Shown here piece after piece: positions 1 to 13,100 of a DNA stretch of 64,000 nucleotides. Under the pieces are notes generated by a model. It was not told the DNA's origin and ran no database searches. It saw nothing but the letters and a program-made list of their open reading frames with translations. Source of the stretch: Blastomussa wellsi (lineage: Eukaryota > Cnidaria > Anthozoa > Scleractinia > Plerogyridae). Within the stretch, counting starts at the first letter, position 1; every line of letters begins with the position of its first letter. The DNA is taken from contig OX393570.1 of assembly GCA_947652115.1 (NCBI GenBank), positions 4,090,817-4,154,816 of the forward strand. The letters run 5' to 3'. Made by a program: the position numbers and the translations under genes.

Positions 1-23
1 TGTTTCCTCACATATTGTAGGTA
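1..23 (-). CDS. possible next ADAMTS exon, cut by the window edge
   Basis: On the minus strand a TGTATTTACAG acceptor ends at 24, and the following 23 bases are open in the required phase 0 (YLQYVRK). This could continue the spacer after SLRLSE. Too short to be sure. Confidence 0.3.
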
Positions 24-309
24 CTGTAAATACAAGGAACATGAAACATGCTTGGGGATTGACGCTATATCTTCCTTTGACAGCTACTGTTAAGAACGTC
101 CTTATAACTCGGTTTGTAGCTGGGACCTCCCATGCAACAGTGGAATGAGCGAATAAAAAACAATGCAATATCGAACAATGGACGACACGAAAGTTACGAC
201 GTCAAAATTTCGTTTGACACTTTTCGTTAATGACATTTTCTTACAAGCATGTAGCACGTGCTCCCTAAAAACTTCGAGCAAAGTAGACCGGATTTGGCGT
301 TGGATTTAC

Positions 310-3300
310 CTCAGATAACCTCAATGAAACCCCTTGATGTCTATCATTAAAATGGCTTACGTAAACATATAAATGAGCATTGGTTGGTCCAGGAATGAAG
401 ACTCTATCAGCGTCTTGATTTTTTTCGTGAGTGTAATACACCCGGGTGCCCGCAGCATCACGTGATGTGCTCCACGTGTACCCCACAGGATAAACATTAT
501 TTCCTGCCTCATCCTTGACACCTACAATAGATAAATGTAACAATAACGTGAAAATGCTAGAACGCATCTGTAGCAATGGTGGTAAAACAATAAAATGTAG
601 TCACTTTCCTTTGAGTGGTTACACGCTACGTTTTGTCGTCCACAAGCTAAAACCAAGAATTACCTTGTATCATGTTTTAAAGTTAGAACCGCCTCGTTAC
701 AACATGATAAACAGTACCAAATGAAAGTACTGCTCAATAGCTTTCATTTGGTTACATGCGTTAAAGTTAGGACCGCCTTGTACAGCTTGATAAACAGTAC
801 CACATGAAAGTACTGCCCGATAGCTTTCATTTGAATGGTCACATACTAAACTTGCACCCACAAGCTTCAACGTTAGGTAGTTTTTTGGCCTTGCAGATGA
901 TAGCATCATAAAATGAAGTAAAACAAAGCCGATTACCAATGGCTTTTGTAATACCAAGATGATATCTTACAGCATGCTGTGATATACTGTGGGATCCTAG
1001 TTCCTTGAGCTCTCAATACCTCGAGGCATCCCGAAAAACTTGAAGCAAAATTCGTTTCCCCTGGACAGTCAAAAACCCTAATTTTTCGGATTCCTCGATT
1101 TCTCAAACCAACTTACGCTTCCCTTGAGGGCTCGAGAAATCGGGATTGGGCGGTATTTAAAAGTGCCGCGAGTGCTGCTCTAAAGCTTTTTATTTGAATG
1201 GTCACACACAAGGGCTCCATACATTGATCACCTTGTACAGTATACTAAACACTGCCACATGTTCATTGTTATACACTTGGATGCTAGCAACCCGCGCTTT
1301 AATTCTTGGTTCTCACGTGACGTCATAACATTTCAAAAACCAAATTCAATCGAAGGAAATCCTGAAAAGATATCTATTGACAAGTTTCCAGCTGGATAGT
1401 ATCCTTTATGTTTGAAATACAGCGTGTTGAATTTTCGAGATTCCCGCTGTACGTGACATCACGATGGCGCCATGACAAAGCTTTCCTGCTCTAAAAACAA
1501 GTATTTTCTCAATTTTTTGCAGTTTAAACAGTTCAAGTATTAGGAAAGATGTTTATGTGTATATATACTAGATCATTAGGAAAGAGCAATCGCTTTCACA
1601 GCAAAAGTCAGTGTCATATGTTTTCTTTGATTTTCGTCCGCCATGTTGGTACCCATCTAGCTGGGCACCAACATGGCGTCTCCATACTGAGCTCTAAAAT
1701 TTGCGCAAAATGCTTCGGGAAATGACTCAAGAATGCTGTACCGTACAGACCTGAGACTTGGACATGTTATTTATCTATTAATATTTTATAACATTTGAAT
1801 TTATCAGCTTTTTTATTTGCATGGTTTCGAGTTTATTACGCTCAGTTGCTTCCCGAAAGCTGAAAACAAATTTATGGAAACTTTACCCAGAAAATTCCAG
1901 TCTTCTACTTCTTCGTTAACTGTCACATTGGTAGCGCCAATGGGAACATTAAGAACTGTACAACTCCCTGGAAAAAGAAAAATAAACCTTTCAAGACGGT
2001 CTGCAAGTACATAAGGAGTAGAGTGTGAAAATAAAGGAAAATCTAGCTGATTTATTTGTATAAGGAAAGGTGATGAAAATGAAATGATCAATCATGACAC
2101 TAGCGCAGGGACGGCGGAGCTCTACGAACTTGGAGGCCTAAATCGATCCGATTTTGTTGATTCGCTTTTTTTATTGTTAGATTATTTTGTATTACGGTCT
2201 CACACAAACCTTCGCATGGCCTTAGGATTCTACCCATGATGATTTTGCAAGTAGTGCCGTCTCCGTTGCATACTTTACAGCGGTCTTCCTTGACACCGGA
2301 TTCCAGGATGTTGTCACAACCAACGGACTAAGTCAAATGAAGAAATTGAAACTGTTCAAATTCTATCTTGGCTTGAAAACGTGAAATAACTGTTATAATT
2401 ACGTAAATTTGTTATGTAAATGTGATAACGTTTGAACTGACAATAACTTTAGTTAGGGAAGTCGTGACCGAATTGTTTTTAAAATAAACATGGCCTGCCC
2501 TGTTGTCTCCAGTGTAACGACTGCTACGTTTCGTCATGTCTGACTGACTGAGTAACTTACTGGATGACTTACTGTATGATTGAATCGAATGTCATGGAAT
2601 TTCTGTCAGTGGATGATCTTCTACTTAATTGGCTGGCTCATTAGCTCACTGGACTTACTGGCTGCCTGAGTGACTGACGTGATTGATCCTATTGGTTGAC
2701 GTCACGGACTGACTGACTGACTGACTATCGACTGGCTAATTTACCTGGTTAATTGAGTGACTGCCGATTGACTAAATAATTGACTGGCTAACTGATTGAC
2801 TGAATCAATGACTGCCTGATTGACGTGACCGACTGACTGCCTGATTGACGTGACCGACTGACTGACTGATTGACGTGACTGACTGACTTACCCATGCACT
2901 GAATAACTGTTTGACTGTTCACCTCAGATACTCACTCTACACTTCCCTTCGATACAAACATCTTTAACGTCACTATCCAAGCTGCATCGGGTTCCATCTT
3001 TTACTGTTCCTTTTGGTTTCACAGTGCGTCCGCTCATACATAGTAACTCGCATGGATTGCTATCTAAAATAACAAAAACAGAAATAACAAACGAGAAGAC
3101 GTGAAAACGTCGGCCCACCTTTTTCAAGTTGGCATCGATCTCGATCTTGGCCATCCACCCGCAAAACATCTATAAACATTTTAAATTCATTACGATAGTT
3201 TTTCAAAGTATTTTTTATCATTACCATGCAGCTTAGCTTCTATTAAACGAAAAGCGTTCCTTGGATTTTCGATGTGTTACTAATAATAGAGCGATACTGT

Positions 3301-4161
3301 CCTCTCGTTCTACCTACCTGACTTTTGATATGGTGTTGACCCCGGTTCATTCTCCTTACACTGTTGCTCTCTGTGAGTTGGTGATTCCTTTGGGCAAGCC
3401 TAAAATAACAGAGTTGGATCCTTGCAATGAGAAAGCAATTTAAGCAGTTGCATTTTTAGCCTGAAAAATCTCAAGGCTAGTGAACGGGAATCGAACCCAT
3501 GACTCCCGCGATACCAGTGCGACGCTCTACCAACTAAGCAACGATCTGATGCGCTAATATCTCGCAGATGGAGTGGATGGCGTAATGAATACGGAAATCG
3601 AAGAAACAGTCCGTATTATGGTAAGTCCCTATTACAGACTGACGTATAGAGTTTATATTAAATTTGGTCTCTTGGACCAAATTATAGGTCCGCAATAGAG
3701 AGGTGTCCAAGTTATACAGATGTCCATGTACTGAACACCTATTAAGTAAAGATAATAGAGTTTATATAATAAGGTCAATTATGGACGAATTTTGATTGGT
3801 TCCTACCTATGATCTATTAAAGGACATCCACACTGATGACGTCAAGCTTTTTATATATAATTTGTTTCTTTGTTAAATAAAACAGATAGATTCCATGTTG
3901 CTGTGCGTCTGTTCAGTAACAGATCACAGACTGCCGTTAAAATGTGGTAAGAACATCAGTGACCAACACTCTGCTATCACCTCGTGTGCCACCTTTTCGT
4001 TCTTTACCACATTTGGACGTTAGTCTGTGATCTATTACTTAACTGCAGACGCACGGCAACATGGAATCTATTTGTTAAACAGTTTTGTGTTTACCTCTGG
4101 ATTGCATATTCTCCAATGCCCTACATTTTCTCCTTCACAATCCATGCCTCCATTTTGTGGT
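310..4161 (-). CDS. ADAMTS exons 14-19: end of TSP1, Cys-rich region and spacer
   Basis: Exon 14 (4095-4161) completes the TSP1 repeat: [20 protein letters not shown]. Exon 15 (3318-3399) gives [19 protein letters not shown], as in the CP..DFRxxQC block. Exon 16 (2936-3063) gives [10 protein letters not shown] and VKDGTRC, then DVCIEGKCR. Exon 17 (2234-2327) gives [20 protein letters not shown] and CNGDGTTCK, the conserved VGCD..K.DRCGVCGGDGSTC block. Exons 18 (1887-1967) and 19 (310-521) encode the spacer: [13 protein letters not shown], then [13 protein letters not shown] and [14 protein letters not shown]. In other ADAMTS the spacer guides substrate recognition. The short exons 14 and 15 are below usual ORF cut-offs and were found by phase and motif. 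Confidence 0.85.
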
Positions 4162-7100
4162 CTAGAAATATGTGATCAGTTTAAGGTTTAGAAATTATTA
4201 ATCAGTTAATGGTGATAGATACTCATCGCAGGTCTTGGTCCCACTCATGGGTTATCAGAGTTTATATAATAACCAAATCAATGCGCGCGCTCTGATTGGT
4301 CAATCAGCTATGGTTTATTGTGCCAGTAAACTCATGGAAAAATCGCGCGTCTTCTGAATTATTATATAAAAGCAATAGACCACAAGTTTCTATGGTTTAT
4401 AAGCTGATAAACCACTTGGGATGTTGGAAGAACACTCGAAGAATTCGTAAATCACTCGCCTGCGGCTCGTGATTTACAAATTCTTCTCGTGTTCTGCCAA
4501 CATCCCGCGTGGTTTATCAGCTTATAAACCATAGAAACTTGTGGTCTATTGCTTAAGTATTCTTTTGTCAGATCCGGAATAATCTCTTACCAGTCCTCCC
4601 CGACCTTCAAGATTTCTTTATTTCTTATTTTCATAATTTGTATTTTTGGGTGTGGAATTGTTAGCCGGAAGTTAATCGATCATGAGGTTGAAAATTATTA
4701 GCTTGCCACGACCGAAAGTTTTGAGCTCGATAACCACAAAGGTATTACTTACGGGGGGCTAGTGCATTTTCGTGTCCTGTGCTGTACACCACCCCCACAG
4801 GAATATGAACATGCTCCGTAGTTTGACCATTTGCTCCATCCTCCGTCAACCATTGGCGATCCATCATCAACGCATTCTCCTTTTATACACCACTTGAAAA
4901 AGAAAGTAACACAAATCGTTAAGTCTAACAAACAAAACAGCAAGCCGAATCAAAGAGCCGGCAAGGAAGCAAGCGAGAAAGTAGGCAAGGAAGTAAGTTG
5001 AGCAAGCAAATGTAAGCACAAGGAAGCAAAAAAAGCAGGCAAACAAGCGATCAAGGAAATGCAATCAATAAGTGTAGCAAGCAACCAACCAACTAATCCA
5101 TCAAGAAACCAAGCAAGCAACCAACCGTGCAAGAAAGCAGCCACAAAAAAACGAGGCACGCATGCAAGAAATCAAGTAAGCCAGCAGGTAAACAAGCAAA
5201 CAGAGGAAAATATAAGTAAGCAAACAATCGAAAGCAACCAGTTTTAATTGCTTAAAAGCAAGTAAAAAAGCAAGCTAGAAAGAAATGTAAAGAAGCAAGC
5301 AAGGTGCACTAGTGGCTGTTTACCTCTCTTTCTCCACATCTTGTACCATCCGCTTGAGGAGCAACGTTACTCGTGCATGAATAACCGTTTTTAGTGCAGT
5401 ACAGAGAGCCACAGTCAGACTAGGGAAAAGAAAAACATCTGTCATTAAAACATGTCTCAGTCTGTGTCGGGCCAAGTGGCTCATCGCCGAGATTTATCTC
5501 GGTTTCCGTATGAAGCATGAAGCCTGCAGGAGCATTTCTGCTCTCCACATGGGATAACGGTCTATCGCAAGTTTACCCCCAGCATCGAATTCGCCAGTAC
5601 CATATATGTATCTGAGTGGAGAGGGAGTGAAATGTTCTTCTCAGAAAAAAAACAAGGTCAATAACGCCGGCCACGGCTCGAGTACTAGTCCGTACAGCTC
5701 GACGATGTCCAGGAACCCTGAATGGAGAAAGTATGCACCTTTACTTGTGTTAGAGCGTCATTCTATTCTCACGACTACCTTCAGCAAATCCATCATGTGG
5801 CATGACGGGATAGATAGCTTGGCAGCCACTGCACTCTGCAATTTGTCGACGTTTAGTGATGGTTCGTTTAGTGATCATTCGTTTATTTGTACTAGAGATG
5901 GCATCGTCGGGTGTAGTGGATTGATGTCCCGGTTCAAATCTCCCCTCCCGCCAGGAACTTGATTTGAGTTTGCTACATTTACAGTGCATCGTCCCAAATT
6001 CAACGTATCAACCGCGTACGACAAATCTAGTCGTGTCGTCGGGATGCGTGGTGACCTGAAGATCAATACGATTTAGACTGCGCATCGAACGATCTGGGTT
6101 CTAGCCCCAGCCGGGGTGAGTGTGTTGTGTTCTTGGGCAGTGAGTGAGCGAGTGAGTGAGTGTGTTGTGTTCTTCTCACAGTACTAGTGCCTCTCTCCAC
6201 CCAGGAGTAAAAATGGGTACCGACAAATTGTTGAGGCAACCTAGCACAATGCTGGGGAGTAACCAGCAGCGATAGAATAGCATTCCAATCAGGTGGAGAA
6301 CGAAGACTCCAAGCCACTTCATGCCACAGAAACCGGAGTTGAGCGCCAGCGCACGTTTTCGTTTCGTAAACGATTGATGCCATTTTAGCGACACTTAGAA
6401 AGTGTTTGGCCGTCATCAATTTTTTTCTCAAGAAAGAAAAATTGTATGTCAACAACCAGGATCGAGCCTGGAACCTCTGGAATGCCAACATCCTTATCTC
6501 ACCACTAGACTACTAGGTTGATCCACCAGATTCCTGGAAAATTTAACTACAAAAGACGACTCTCGCAATCTACGTATTTTACTTATAGTATTGCCCTAAC
6601 GAACAAATAAAAGCTAGCAAACCAGTATGGAAGTGAAGAATTAAGCATTTGTGATGAGTGCGTATTAGTCTATCACCAAATTATAACCAGTTTCAATGTA
6701 GTCCAGGCCTAAACTAGAGCAGATATATAACGTTTGGATGCAGGAGACCACGCAACGAACTAGTTGGCTTGTTAATTGCATGGGTATTAACATTGCGGTG
6801 CATGTATTTATAGCCCAGACACTCAAGTGTTACCTGTTTTTGCATGCATAATCTGTAGTCGGCTCCATACTGTAGAGTGCACTGTGCGTCACCGTCATAC
6901 AACTGACCGGGCAACTTGTAGTGATTAGCGCTGGCTGAAACCGGCTGGACAGGATTGTCGTCAAGGCAAGAAGAAGATGAGCCGCTAAAAGTCCAAAGAT
7001 AATCCATCAAAACAAACAATGAAAAATGTTTTGACTAAACGCCGCCCCTGTTTTACCTTAGGAACGCTTGTATTGCAGCCTTACTGCAGGGAGACCATCT

Positions 7101-10100
7101 GAAAGCGTCTTTTCCACCTGGTGCTGTCTTTGACATGATAAACTTGTCGTCCGGACAGTCTGGCTGCGAACCATCGTGACCAACACCAAGCCTGTTGGAA
7201 TTAATGGAAAATGTTAAGTACCATGCCAAGACTATAATCTTGGACGAGGCTGCCGAGACACGACAAATTTCCAATAATTTAAGTAACCGTTTTGTCATGT
7301 TGTCGTTTTGCAAGAAAAAAGCGGGATGAATTACAAAAGCAGGAAAAAACAATTGATCAGAAAATATTTTAAAACGCTTGCAAGACATTCATTAAGAAGT
7401 GTGTAATATTCGTTTGTCTCAAGTACGATTTTAGGCCAAACTATCGAAAACTATTTAAGGGAATCATACAGAGCTCCGCGCACATCTTACAGCTTGATTC
7501 ACCTTAAGCTAAGTTATCTGCAGGTTATCTGGGTGCATGTTTGGCTGTGAAATCGAATGTATGTCCTTGTTCTCATAGGAGTAACTGAATGAATTGATTA
7601 ATGTTATCACGGAACTCGGGCTAACAGTTTTCCTCGCCTATATTCCTTGAGACTGTTGCTTGCTTGATACCAATGAAATTATTCACTTACACATGCGCAC
7701 TCTCATGAGCTATGATGTGAGCTGAGCCTAGTCCCAGGTTTCCATTGCTTACACTAGCGGCTGTTCCAGAGCATGTTGTTCCAGATTCGGCCAAACCTGA
7801 ATAAAGAAACGTACACTGATATTTTTCACTGATATTTTGCACATCTGCGATTGTTATCGTTATTGTTGTCGTTATCGTTATCGTTATCGTTATTGTTGTT
7901 ATTATTATTATTATTATTAATTTTTTGCTTATGAAAAATGTTTCTGAAGCAATTCAATTGTCGCCTGTGGAAGAGTGTCGAATAAGAAGTGTTATGTTAT
8001 GTTTGCTCTAACATTTACATGAAGTCTCAGTTTTACTATAAATATTTTTGTCGCGCAAAAAGAGAAGAAAACAACAAAAGCAAACAAAATAGAAATAGGA
8101 TTACCTCCACTTCCACCTCTGAAAGAAAGGAAAAAAATAACATTACTGAATGGAATTTTATACTCGGGATTACGGGCGGAAGGAGGGATTGAATTACCCT
8201 ACTGGGTACTCTGGTGTCTACAGCAGAGTTTGTCTGTAGCACTGAGTACTGTAAATACACCAGACGGATTAAAACTGACCAATTACAATTAACTAACTTT
8301 ACACAAGTTTTACAGCCAGTAACATCACGGTTAAACGGAACCATCACGTTCAGCGGACCACACTTATAACATCACCGAGGCACAGATTTTCACTTGACAC
8401 TGACGATGACTACTCCCACCTGCAAATTCATACAAAAGCAACTACCGAGAAAGCTAATGGTACTCTTTATTAACAACTACGCTTCAACGGGTTATCAGTT
8501 TACCTGCAACTCGAAAACCTGTGCGAATCGAACTATTCGCGTCGACCAGATTCCATTGTTATGCCTACGAATCTTACTAATTCGAGAAAATGCGGCTTGT
8601 TATTACATGTGATGGGCTCCTGGCATGACCTTTATAAGGCCGGAGCCACACTCGCTTCGTGTGCACTGCGGCCTAAACAAGTTCTGGTCTGAAGTATCCG
8701 TGAGTCTTAGCAACGATGATTTTCACAAAAATTCACAGTGTCAAGCGAGGAATATTTTTGCAGCAAAATGGCGGGCAACTTGAAACTCTGTCCTTCTTCT
8801 TCTGTTTAGGACATTGGAAACTTTTTTATGCTAAAGCGCTGCAATCTGGTCCTTAAAATGATCTCATGTTGCATTCGGTGATGACCGGCTAAATAGAAAT
8901 TGAGAACGTTTCTGATTTCGGATATGCTTAAAACTCCAAAGTCTTGAAGCCATACCCTGTCTAGGACGACCCCAGAACCCGTTTAGGACAGACTCGCTTG
9001 AAAGTATATACCCTGTTCAGGGACGAGTGGCCAAAAACCATACCCTATCCAGCGGCTCGTCCCCATATAGCTCATATTACGGAGTAGCCCCTCCCTTTTG
9101 ACATGACTTGAGTCTGGGCCTATACTCATTACAATACACACCCGGTCACGAGTATTACTTGGTCACCATGCTGACGATCATCGTCTGAAGCTGGCATGTT
9201 CCCTTTAGCCCACACTTGTATAGCAGACAGTCTTGCCAAGTTATCGTCATTGCTTGTATAGCTAAGCTAAAAAATAAAAATGCATGGATTTCTTATATAT
9301 GGTAGCTCTTGTTCTCAGAAAAGAGTAGCTCGGTGACTGAATTTTACATTATTGAATTTTATTTAGCAACTGTTAATATAGATTTTTTGGTAATGTTCCA
9401 AAAATTCTTGGGAGTGGTTACCAAAGTGGCTCTGGAGTGTGCTGCCAAATGTTGTAAGGGATATTTTTTGGATCAGTAGTCCTAAGACGTTTCCAGACAT
9501 TGGGAAAGAACCGGGAAAATTCGACTCATGATACACTCACTTACCACTTTATCTACTGGACGATAGCTGCCAGAAACCCAAATTTTTTCAATATTTATAT
9601 TGCAAGCAAAATTTGTATAGTATATTTCTGCCCAAACCACAAAGGGAAAGCTAACCTCAAGCAAACGGGAGTGGAACTATACGGTAAGGGGACTCACCAC
9701 ATGTAAACTGGGATGGAACTAAACCCAAGAAAATCGGGTGGAACTAAGTGGAACCAACCGACAACCGTATGTTAATGATCTACTGTTCTGGCACATTGCC
9801 ACGCCATATAAATTATCATGAAATGACTAATCTGGTCCCGGTCCTTGTTATGTAAGGTCTTCGTTGTGAGCTTGGTAGTGTTTTGGCTGTCACATGTCCA
9901 AGTAATGATTTCCCAGTAACGTTGCGATCGCTTGCTATGTACTGTTATGCCTTTCACAGACCATCGTTAAAAACAAACTAAGGATCTAATCTGGTTTACG
10001 TTGAACAGGTTTGTTATGTTTTTAGACGTCTCTGTTATACTATAGACAAATAAAACTAATTTTTTCTGCAGCCGCTTACAAAATGATGGATGTAAAGAAA

Positions 10101-13100
10101 GCGAGTTTCAAAACTGCAATGAGCTGTTTATGGACAATTTAGCGTAAGACTATTCAAAGACCTGCTGTTTACCATTATACCATAGACGACGGAAAGATTG
10201 TGGACAGGTCAGTATGGCCCAAGTATATCTCCGGCTCGCGCTGTTACAAATTGTACTTGAGTTGCTGCCCTCAACATTGGCATGGTACGATGATATTTAT
10301 CGTATCGTATACATGGTATATAATTATTTTATTAATACTCACGTCACGTAGCAAAGCTATCCTAACAACAGAAAGGGTTAATTTAATGTCCCCAGCACTA
10401 TTGTCATGGTACATGGCATTAACCTGCAATATATTAAAACAATTCGATTGTAATGTGGAGATATTAACAGCAATATAACAACCATCCATCGAGGTACGGG
10501 AATATTTATCACCACCCTCAAAATGACTAGGTAATAAAATATTTTCTGTGTATACTGACAAGAGCATGGCCAGAAAAACTTCTATTGTCATTAAAAAGGG
10601 AAAAAAAACAACAGTTAGAAGACGGAAGAAGTCCCAACAACTCCTGGGATTTGCTAGTTTGTTACATATCATTATCTATTTCTTCTCTTACTATGTGCGC
10701 CAGCGTCAATAGCAAGTCAGTGGCTTCTTCGTCGCTTTGAAACTTTTGTAGATACAGGTGGTCAGCGGCTAATAAAACCTCTAGGTGCTTATGCGGGACG
10801 GATCTCGCTTCACGAAGGACGCTTTTCCGTGCTTCTTTGTCCAATGGAGAACTTCTTTTAGACCGTGTTTCTGTTAAAAGATGATTCAACAGAATGATGG
10901 TTTTAAATTTAATTCAGAGCGCTTCAGCCATTTAAGTGTATAAAAGTCTTCTTGTATAATTTTATAGTGATTAAAATCTCCTCTAATTGCCTCAGCAACA
11001 TTTGATAAAGACTGTACGAGGCAGTGACGTAAAACAAAGAACGAACAAGTCAACAAAGAACAGCGAAACAATATGGAACAGCTAAACAATAGCTCAAAAA
11101 CAAAGAAAAGAGTCACAGATTCTTACACCGAGGTAAACCCGATTTTTAAGCACTAATGATCTTGATGCTACTCTCTTAATTAACTACAGTTTTCTGAGTT
11201 TCAGCTGCAGCGGTCCGGGCCCTCCTTCCCTAATATAATACTTGTTTGACGCTGTAATTCTCGCATCGGCACGTTCGCCTATTATTACTAAACTGGTTAA
11301 AGGGGAGAGTGACGGAGTTGCAAGGAAAAGGAATTTGCCGAAAGAAGTATTCGTAGTGTTTTCTGAGTTTGCGTTAAAAATTAGGTTCTTGGTCTTCAAC
11401 TGTGTCTAATTAGCGTGATTACATCACCTTTGCTACCGCTGGACGTATTTTGTGATATATCAAAACGTTTATTTATAAACAGCAGATCTTGATCCCATTT
11501 AAGACAATCGTTTAGTTCTTAATTCAGGAAATCTACGAGATCTAACGGTGAAAGTATTGCGTTTTTGCCGGTTGACGATTAATATTTTGGCCTTTTGACG
11601 GTTGACGGTTAACCCCATTGAGACCCTCTTTTATACACCTGTGTTGAGAGAGGCGCTACTAGACTGAGTTAAGTGGCCTTCCCTAGAACAAGACGTAGTT
11701 GCCGAGGTCAGGGCTCGAACCGGACCATTCGATCCAAAGTCCAGCGATCTTACCGGCATTAAGCCACCTCCCATCCTGCATCTGAAATGTCGTAGTCCCA
11801 AATGTAGTCTGATTCAGTTTTATGCGCTTTAATTCAATGTAATTCAATGTTAACGTTGTGTTACACCAAAAAGAAGGCTACACTTGTTTTCACCTGAGAT
11901 ATCACATTTGTTTTTAACATCATCCAAAGAGCGCCGGTAAACAAGATGTGCTCGAGAACCACCAGATGACCCATGCTGCCTTGTGAGATGCGCGGGTAGG
12001 GGTTGCAAGAAAAAAGACCTTCCCAAGTAGTTGATCACTCCTTTCTGTTAATAAATAGATAAATAAAAAAATAGGACTGAGTGGAGTACAATTCGGTCTG
12101 TAATCATACAAGTGATTTACAAGCGGAGCGGGAGTTTGATTCTTTTAATCACGAGTATGATTACAGACAAAATTAGACGACAACGAAGCTTAAGTCCTTT
12201 TATCAATTAATCATGAAAATAGCAAAAATTCGAGAAAAACCTGGACGATGATCATCACTATGATAAAAAGCTATTTTTGAAACTGGAAGTTCTAGGGATG
12301 TCACGAAATGTTCGCAGCATAGCAAACCTTGCTATTCTACACCTTGTTATTGGACACAGAATTTTGTTATAGGTATAGTGAAAAATAAAATAGCTAATAA
12401 CTGAGTATATAATAAATGAACTTGTTGATGCGAGTACAAAGGACCGGTCGGTCGGTCAGTCGGTCAATAAGTCAGTTAGACTGTCAGTTCAAAACATTCA
12501 ATTCACAATTTGATTGATGACTGGTTAACCGTTCGTGAGATCGTTTGTTAACGTACTTTATTCCCAAGAACGGAATTCCTCAATTTTAAAGAAAGAAAAG
12601 AAATGCAATATACCGAGCCAGAATTGCACTCACCAATCCGTCGTGGTTACCAATAGCAACAACAGAACTGGGATCCGAGCTCACATGTCCATCATACAAG
12701 GCAGTGTGCGGCGGCGCACTATACTCTTTGCTTCCATTCTTATGTACCTTCTCTACTACCAAACCAGGAGCTAAAAGATTGATATTTTTGGTGAGGTTTA
12801 GATGAAGTGACATTCTGAACGCCTCCACTTTGTAGTACCACACATGAGGCTCGTCATCTGCGTCTCTCTTCCGTCGTGCATGCTCGTGCAGCTTGTAGCT
12901 GAGAAAGTTGCCAGATTCATCTGCTTGGAATGGACTTGTGACATCATATTCTGGAACTGAGTCATGTTACAAATAATACTTAGCTGGTAAAGAAGGTCAT
13001 ACACAAGCGACGTGGACCGTCTGAGAATCAAGCTATTTTTTTGTACAGTAAAAAGGAATTGCCGAGGGGAAACACAACATCATCAAAGATTGTCGAAAGT

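Noticed and set aside
3475..3549. Functional tRNA gene
   Set aside because: A and B boxes are present, but the anticodon stem has a mismatch and the acceptor ends do not pair. Better read as a SINE head.
5059..5247. ORFs in the AAGC satellite
   Set aside because: Simple-sequence repeats keep several frames open on both strands; not coding.
11184..11399. ORF whose [12 protein letters not shown] resembles [10 protein letters not shown] of the propeptide exon 4
   Set aside because: Similarity is limited to a short stretch also seen in SINE-like text, the frame breaks, and no donor fits. Not enough to call a duplicated exon.
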